Shown: positions 57,501 through 63,500 of the stretch, one piece after another | How the letters are laid out: each line of letters opens with the position of its first letter | Position numbering within the stretch: the first letter of the stretch is position 1 | Assembly (NCBI GenBank): GCA_009760885.1 | Contig: CM019709.1 | Coordinates: 33,537,033-33,601,032 of the forward strand | Direction: 5' to 3' | DNA: 64,000 nt | Source of the DNA: Achatina immaculata | Taxonomy: Eukaryota; Mollusca; Gastropoda; Stylommatophora; Achatinidae | Program-made: the position numbers and the translations under genes | Notes under the pieces: model-generated | The model's database searches: none | Seen by the model: the letters and a program-made list of their open reading frames with translations, nothing else | What the model was told of the DNA's origin: nothing

Positions 57501-60500
57501 TCAAAATGTGAAGGCTTCGTCGCTGGCCATGAAAGATTTGCTGAAAATCAGTGACGGAGACAGAGAGAAGCTTGTTAAACTCAATAATCTAAGGTTCTTT
57601 CTTTATTCTTGTTGTCAGAATTATTGTTATTTACCCAACAGACTAGGTGATTGTTGCGTTTAATCTTAGTCCTATGGCATTCGCATGTTGTAGAGGTGTG
57701 AAGTGTTAGTGCCTTCATATTTCTAGGCCACTGTGGCATTTGAAGTAGAGATGCCAGCACCTGTCCACGATGTCTTTTTTTCCTAGGGAGTCCTTAGGTA
57801 CCCATCTTTTGGTTATTTTTTGAGGCTGAGTTGACCTTGAGGCTGGGTGATCCAAAAGAATTCTGCCCAATTGCAAAATCGAATCAGTGATGTTCTGATC
57901 AGCAGACAAGTGCATTTTAAAATACAGTTCATAGTTCAGTGGTATTTGTATAAGCATGAACGATACATGACATCAGTATAAAGTAGATGGAGGTGTATGG
58001 TTTGGTTTTACAAAAAGATGGAAAGTGGGCATGTATAAAAGAACATAAACAATCCAATATTTTGGCAAACATCTTTTTTCAAGGATTGCATACAAAAACG
58101 CAGTGTAAAAACATATGAGAAGTAAATGAAAAATATTTAGCTCTTTTTGGTTTCCTCATTGTAAGAAAGATGGGCACAAAATGTGTCTAGATTGATGTAG
58201 GTAATCCAAAAGTGGAAACAGGCAATTGGCTGAGGAAAAAAAAACTGAACCATACATCTCGACCTACTTTATTACTAGAACCAGTTTCAGTGTAATTTTT
58301 AATTTCTCTTATCTCTGACATTCAGTATGCCATGATTCATCATCATCATCATCATCATCATCCTGAGACCATGTGTGTGATCTTGTTCAGAATTCATTCT
58401 CTTATGCTTTCTTGCAGATTTTCTTAGGAATTTTTCCATTCTTTTTCCAGCTGTGACTTAAAGGTGTTATAGGAAAGGTGTTTGTTGGTTTCCAGGCATG
58501 CATTAGATTTCAGATCTCTTGATATTGTGTTGTCTTCTTTCTGTATGACCTGTCTTCATCAGAATTTTCTTCTGGGTGCTTTTTGTTTGCTGTTGTATGA
58601 TTATGACAATCAAATGAAAACTCAAGAGAAAAAAGAAAGAGAAGGTTTAGAAAAAGATTTTTCTTTTTTTCTTTTTTTTAATCAATGGGCTGACCCAGAT
58701 GGCATGAGAACAGTCAGAGAACTAATTGGAAATGAATCACATAAAACGGAGAAGCAGTATCGCTAATGACTGTTGTCAGGCCACATAATGAATGAATCAT
58801 CAAGACACCACTCATCAAGTTTTATCCTTATGGTTTGCGCAGATTATTTTACACTTCTGTTTATTTTGCTTTATTCATTCGATTAATTATTCATTTAGCA
58901 GAAAGCAGTGTTTATGTTAACAGAGTCCAGTTTCTTTTCACTCCTGTCCGCTGTCTTCAGTTTTAGCTTTCCCTTCTTTCTCAAATGGCAGCAGCCACTT
59001 TAAACACATCAGAAGTGGCAAGGGTTAAATTGCATCGCTGACGTAAGTTGTTGCTTCAGCAAGAGAAAAAAAAAAAAGACACTGCCTGTTTTGGCAATCA
59101 GAGACTCATAGCTGACATGCTAGAGTCAGGGTTGGTTAGCCATGATTGACCAAGACCCTGTCCAACCTCTCTGCTGGTGCTCCTGGTAACATACCTACCC
59201 TTGCTAATGGGGCAGGGAGGGATCACCATAGTCTCCCATGGTGCTGGAGTCTGCTAAAGAAGTATTGTACACTTCTTGCTTTTTAGTCCCACTCAGAGAG
59301 TGAAAAAATAGCCACCATAGCCTGCTTCCAAGCCAGCATAATTCTGTGCTTCATCATCTTCACTGCATCAGCTGCAAAGAGCACCAGCTTGGAGTTCCAG
59401 GGAGAAGAAGAAGAGGAAGAAGAAGATGAAAATACTACTTACTTTAAATAAGTTCCAGTTGTTCAAAATGGCATACATATTTTGGCATCCACTTTATATA
59501 TATATGCACTGATCTGCCAATCAAAAGGTCCCTGGTTCGATTTTGCATTCAGGCAGATTTTTTTCAGACTGACCGCCACCGAGATCAACCCAGCCTCAAA
59601 AAGCAGATACCTGAGATTTCCCTAAGAAAACAAAGACAGCATGGGCAGGTGCTAGCAGCATCCCTACTTCAGATGCTGTAGTAGCCTAGAAGTGTGAAGG
59701 CTATCAGAGAAGAATCCATCAGAACCTATCTAGTAATAAAGTGGATCGAGATATATGGTTCAGTTTTTTTTTTCTCTCAGCCAATTGCCTGTATCCACTT
59801 TGTGCTTACCTACATCTGTCTAGACACATTTTGTGCCTGCTTTCTTACTACATTTCACACCCTTACGGCATGCAAATGCTACAGGACGGAGGGTTTTTTT
59901 TTTTTTCAATATACAAATTGTTAGATTATTTTTTTTTTCATGATAAATTTTTTTTATTTATTGTTTTTGCTATGTGATTACAAGAGGTCTTTCTGCTTTC
60001 TTTCAGGACAGCCCATAAGTTTTCCATGGAGGAACTTGGAAATGACATTAACACCAGTGAGGAGGAGATTATAACGAGGTAAGGATCGAAATAAGTGCGT
60101 GGTCCTCTGACAAATAAGTTCATAAACTTTGTTATCTTATCGCAAATAAGTGTGGAAACGGTGTTTTATTTTCTGACAACTAAATACAGATTTTTAAGAT
60201 AAGAAATGAAGATTTTTCTCAGTTAAGTGATAAAGTATAGTGTCATGTGATTCGTTATCATCATCAGTCCTTGTACCCCTAAAGGAGCATAAAGCATCAA
60301 CAGAGGTTCACCAGCCAATCCTGTCTTGAGCAAGTCAGGATACCTCAGACCATATCTTTCCGGCTTCCTTTAGTTCTTCCTGTATTGTGTTTTTCCATGT
60401 CCCCAGTGGCCTGCCCCTGTTTCTTTTCCCTTGAGGTGTCCAAGTCAAGGTGGTAGAGGGGTGCTTTGTTCTTTCCATTCATAGGATGTCGCCCAGCCGT

Positions 60501-63500
60501 TTCCATCTTCGTCTTTTGACCTCTTTAGTAATGTTTTCAGTGCCTGTTCGTTTGATTATTTCCTCATTTGTCACATGTTCTTCCCAGTCAGTCATTGCAG
60601 CTTTGTCGAAGGAAAAGGTACAAGTAATGCCATATATATAATGAGAACATTGATGGAGAGATCAATAGAAGTAAAGACTGACCTATACTTATGCTTCATA
60701 GACTACTGTAAAGCATTTGATAAAGTGAGACACACAGAAATTATAATAATTCTGAAAGACATCAACATAGATGGGAGAGATCTGAAACTTGTCAAAAACA
60801 TATATTGGCAGCAATCAGCAGCAGTGAAGGTTGAGAACCAAATAGGAGCATTCCAAGACATAAAATTGGGAGTGAGACAAGGATGTGTTTTATCTCCTGA
60901 CATCTTCTCTTTGTACAGCGAAAACATAATGCGAAATATAGAGAACTTGCCAGGAATATGAATTGGCGGGCACAACCTTAACAACTTAAGATATGTGGAC
61001 GACACAGTTCTGATTGCTAAAAGTGAAGGGGAGCTACAGGCTCTTTTGGATGTCGTGGTTCATGAAAGTAAAAATAAAGGTCTCAGCCTGAACAAAAAGA
61101 AGACTGATGTGATGGTCATCTCAAAGAAAAGAATACCACCAAAATGTAGCATTACCATCAGTGACACAAATCTGAAACAAGTTGATAGATTCAAGTACTT
61201 AGGAACAATTATAACAACTGATGGGAAATGTCACAACGAATTAAAAAACAGATGTGCTCAGGCAAAGTCAGCATTCCAGACGATGAAACACATCTTGTAC
61301 AACAAAACCTATTCAATAGAAACAAGATTCCGAGTACTTAAATGTTACATCTAGCCAATTTTGTTTTATGGGTGTGAAGCATGGTCTGTGAATAAGAGAG
61401 TACAGCGAGAAATGGAGGCCATGGAGATGTGGTTTATAAGAAATAAGAAGGATGTTGAAGGTACCATGGACAGCCAAGAAAACCAATGAGGAAGTCTTAA
61501 GAGAGGCTGGAGTTAAAAAGCAAATTATAGCGAAGATCAGAGGCAGACAAGCGAGATTTATAGGACATTTCCTAGAATAGGAAAATTGGAACACACTGTG
61601 GCAAGTGGAAAAATTGAGGGGAGAAAAGACATGAGGAAGACAGAGAGAGAAGTTACTGATGGTCTGTCAGTTTGGCTAGGAAGAAAGTCCCCGGCAGATC
61701 TCATAATCAAGTCTAAAGACAGGGAATTGTGGAGAGAAATGATCGCCTATGCCATACCACTTAGTTTAGATTAGATTGGATTGTGGAACTTTGCCTCCCT
61801 AACAGCTCTCTTGTAGGCCTCTCGGTTGTAAGCAAGATGCCCTGCTGCTGATACATCCATTTGCAGATTATCAATGATATCTTGCAGCCATCTTCGCCTT
61901 GGTCTTCCTCTCTTTCTTTTTTCCCATTATGTACCCTTCTAAGACTGTCTTCTCTAAAATCTCATGTGTCCAAAATATTTAAGTTTTCTCTGTTTAATCC
62001 TCTTTACTAGCCAGCCTTCTTCAATATTAAGTTCTTGTAGTATGGATATATTTGTTCTTTTTTGTGTCCACTATATTTGGAGAACTCTTCTGTAGCATTT
62101 ACATTCAAAGCCATTTATGTGTTTCTCAGCTGTTGTGTTGAGTGTCCAGGTCTCACAGGCATATGTTGCGATGGGAAAGAGTATTTCTTCCCAGTGTATT
62201 CTTAAAATTTTTCTAAGGCATCTTACTTCAGATCTCTCTCAGCCTACTTTCTCTGCTAGGTTCTCCATGTTTAGGCTGCATATAATAAAATGGAGCAAAC
62301 ATTGGATGCTGCACTTAAGGGTCGTATGAAGAATGGGAGATTTCTAAAATCTTTGCTAATTTGTTAAAGGCCTGAGATTCCTGTCCAATTCTTTCTCAGT
62401 GCTGCTGTCTGCTGAAATGAGGCTTCCAAGATACTCGAGGTGTTGCACTTCTTCATATTCTCTTGTCCTAACTGAGATTCTTTCCTTATTTTTTCCCATT
62501 GATTCTCACGATCTTTGTGTCTGGATGTTTGGTCAGCCTTTAAAAACTAGTAGTTAAAGCGCTTTAGATGTGAGAAATTGAAAAATGACACCGTGACTCG
62601 AACTACAGTCTTCAGTAGGATAACCAGCCACCTAACTGATAGAACCATAGTCTGAGATGGCTGAGTGAAAAGTGCACTGTCCTCTTCTAGCTAGGCTGCT
62701 GCTTATCCTGCTGGAGACTGGTTTGAGTCACGATAGTCATTGTTTTTCTTTCTCTGATATCTGAAGTGCTTTGTCTACTGTTCTTCTCAGGTCAGACATA
62801 CAGCATTGTGCTCTGACACATTAGTAGAGAAACATTTTATTTAACTTTCTGATATACAAGTTATACAAGCAGTGTTTAACATTAACCAGTTGAACGTACT
62901 TTTTCTTTTGCAGTCAGGTGCTAGTTCATGCTAAATCCAGATTCTGATCACCTGAAAGTAGTCAGTTTTCTCCAAGTTTTCATAACAGTCCCAAAGCTTT
63001 TTGTCTTAGGCCTAGGCTCCATGGTCAGGCCTGGTTGTGAAGGTCTCCAAACGTTAAACACCAAAAAAAAAGTTACAACCTCTGTAAGTTGAAGCCCAGA
63101 ACAACAACCTCTTTAAGCTGAACTCTAGAACAGCAACAACAACCTAGAATCTGAACCCCAGAACAACAGTCTCTAAAAGCTAAACCCCAGAACAATAACC
63201 TGTAAAAGCTAAACCCCAGAACAACAACCTCTAGAAGCTGAACCCCAAAACAGCAATAACTTTTAGAAGCTGACCTCAGAACAACAGTAACAACCTATAA
63301 CATCTAAACCCCAGAACAACCACCTCTAGAAGCTGAACCCCTTGAAAAATGAAGGTTGTAACACTTTGCCAACCTGTGACCTTAAGTGTCCTATGGGCTA
63401 ATTAATCATTTACATTTTTTTTTAAGCTTCTTCACAGAGATTAATGAGCGGCTGTTCCAGACATTACTGGACATATCTCAGTCTCAAGACAGACAGCTGA

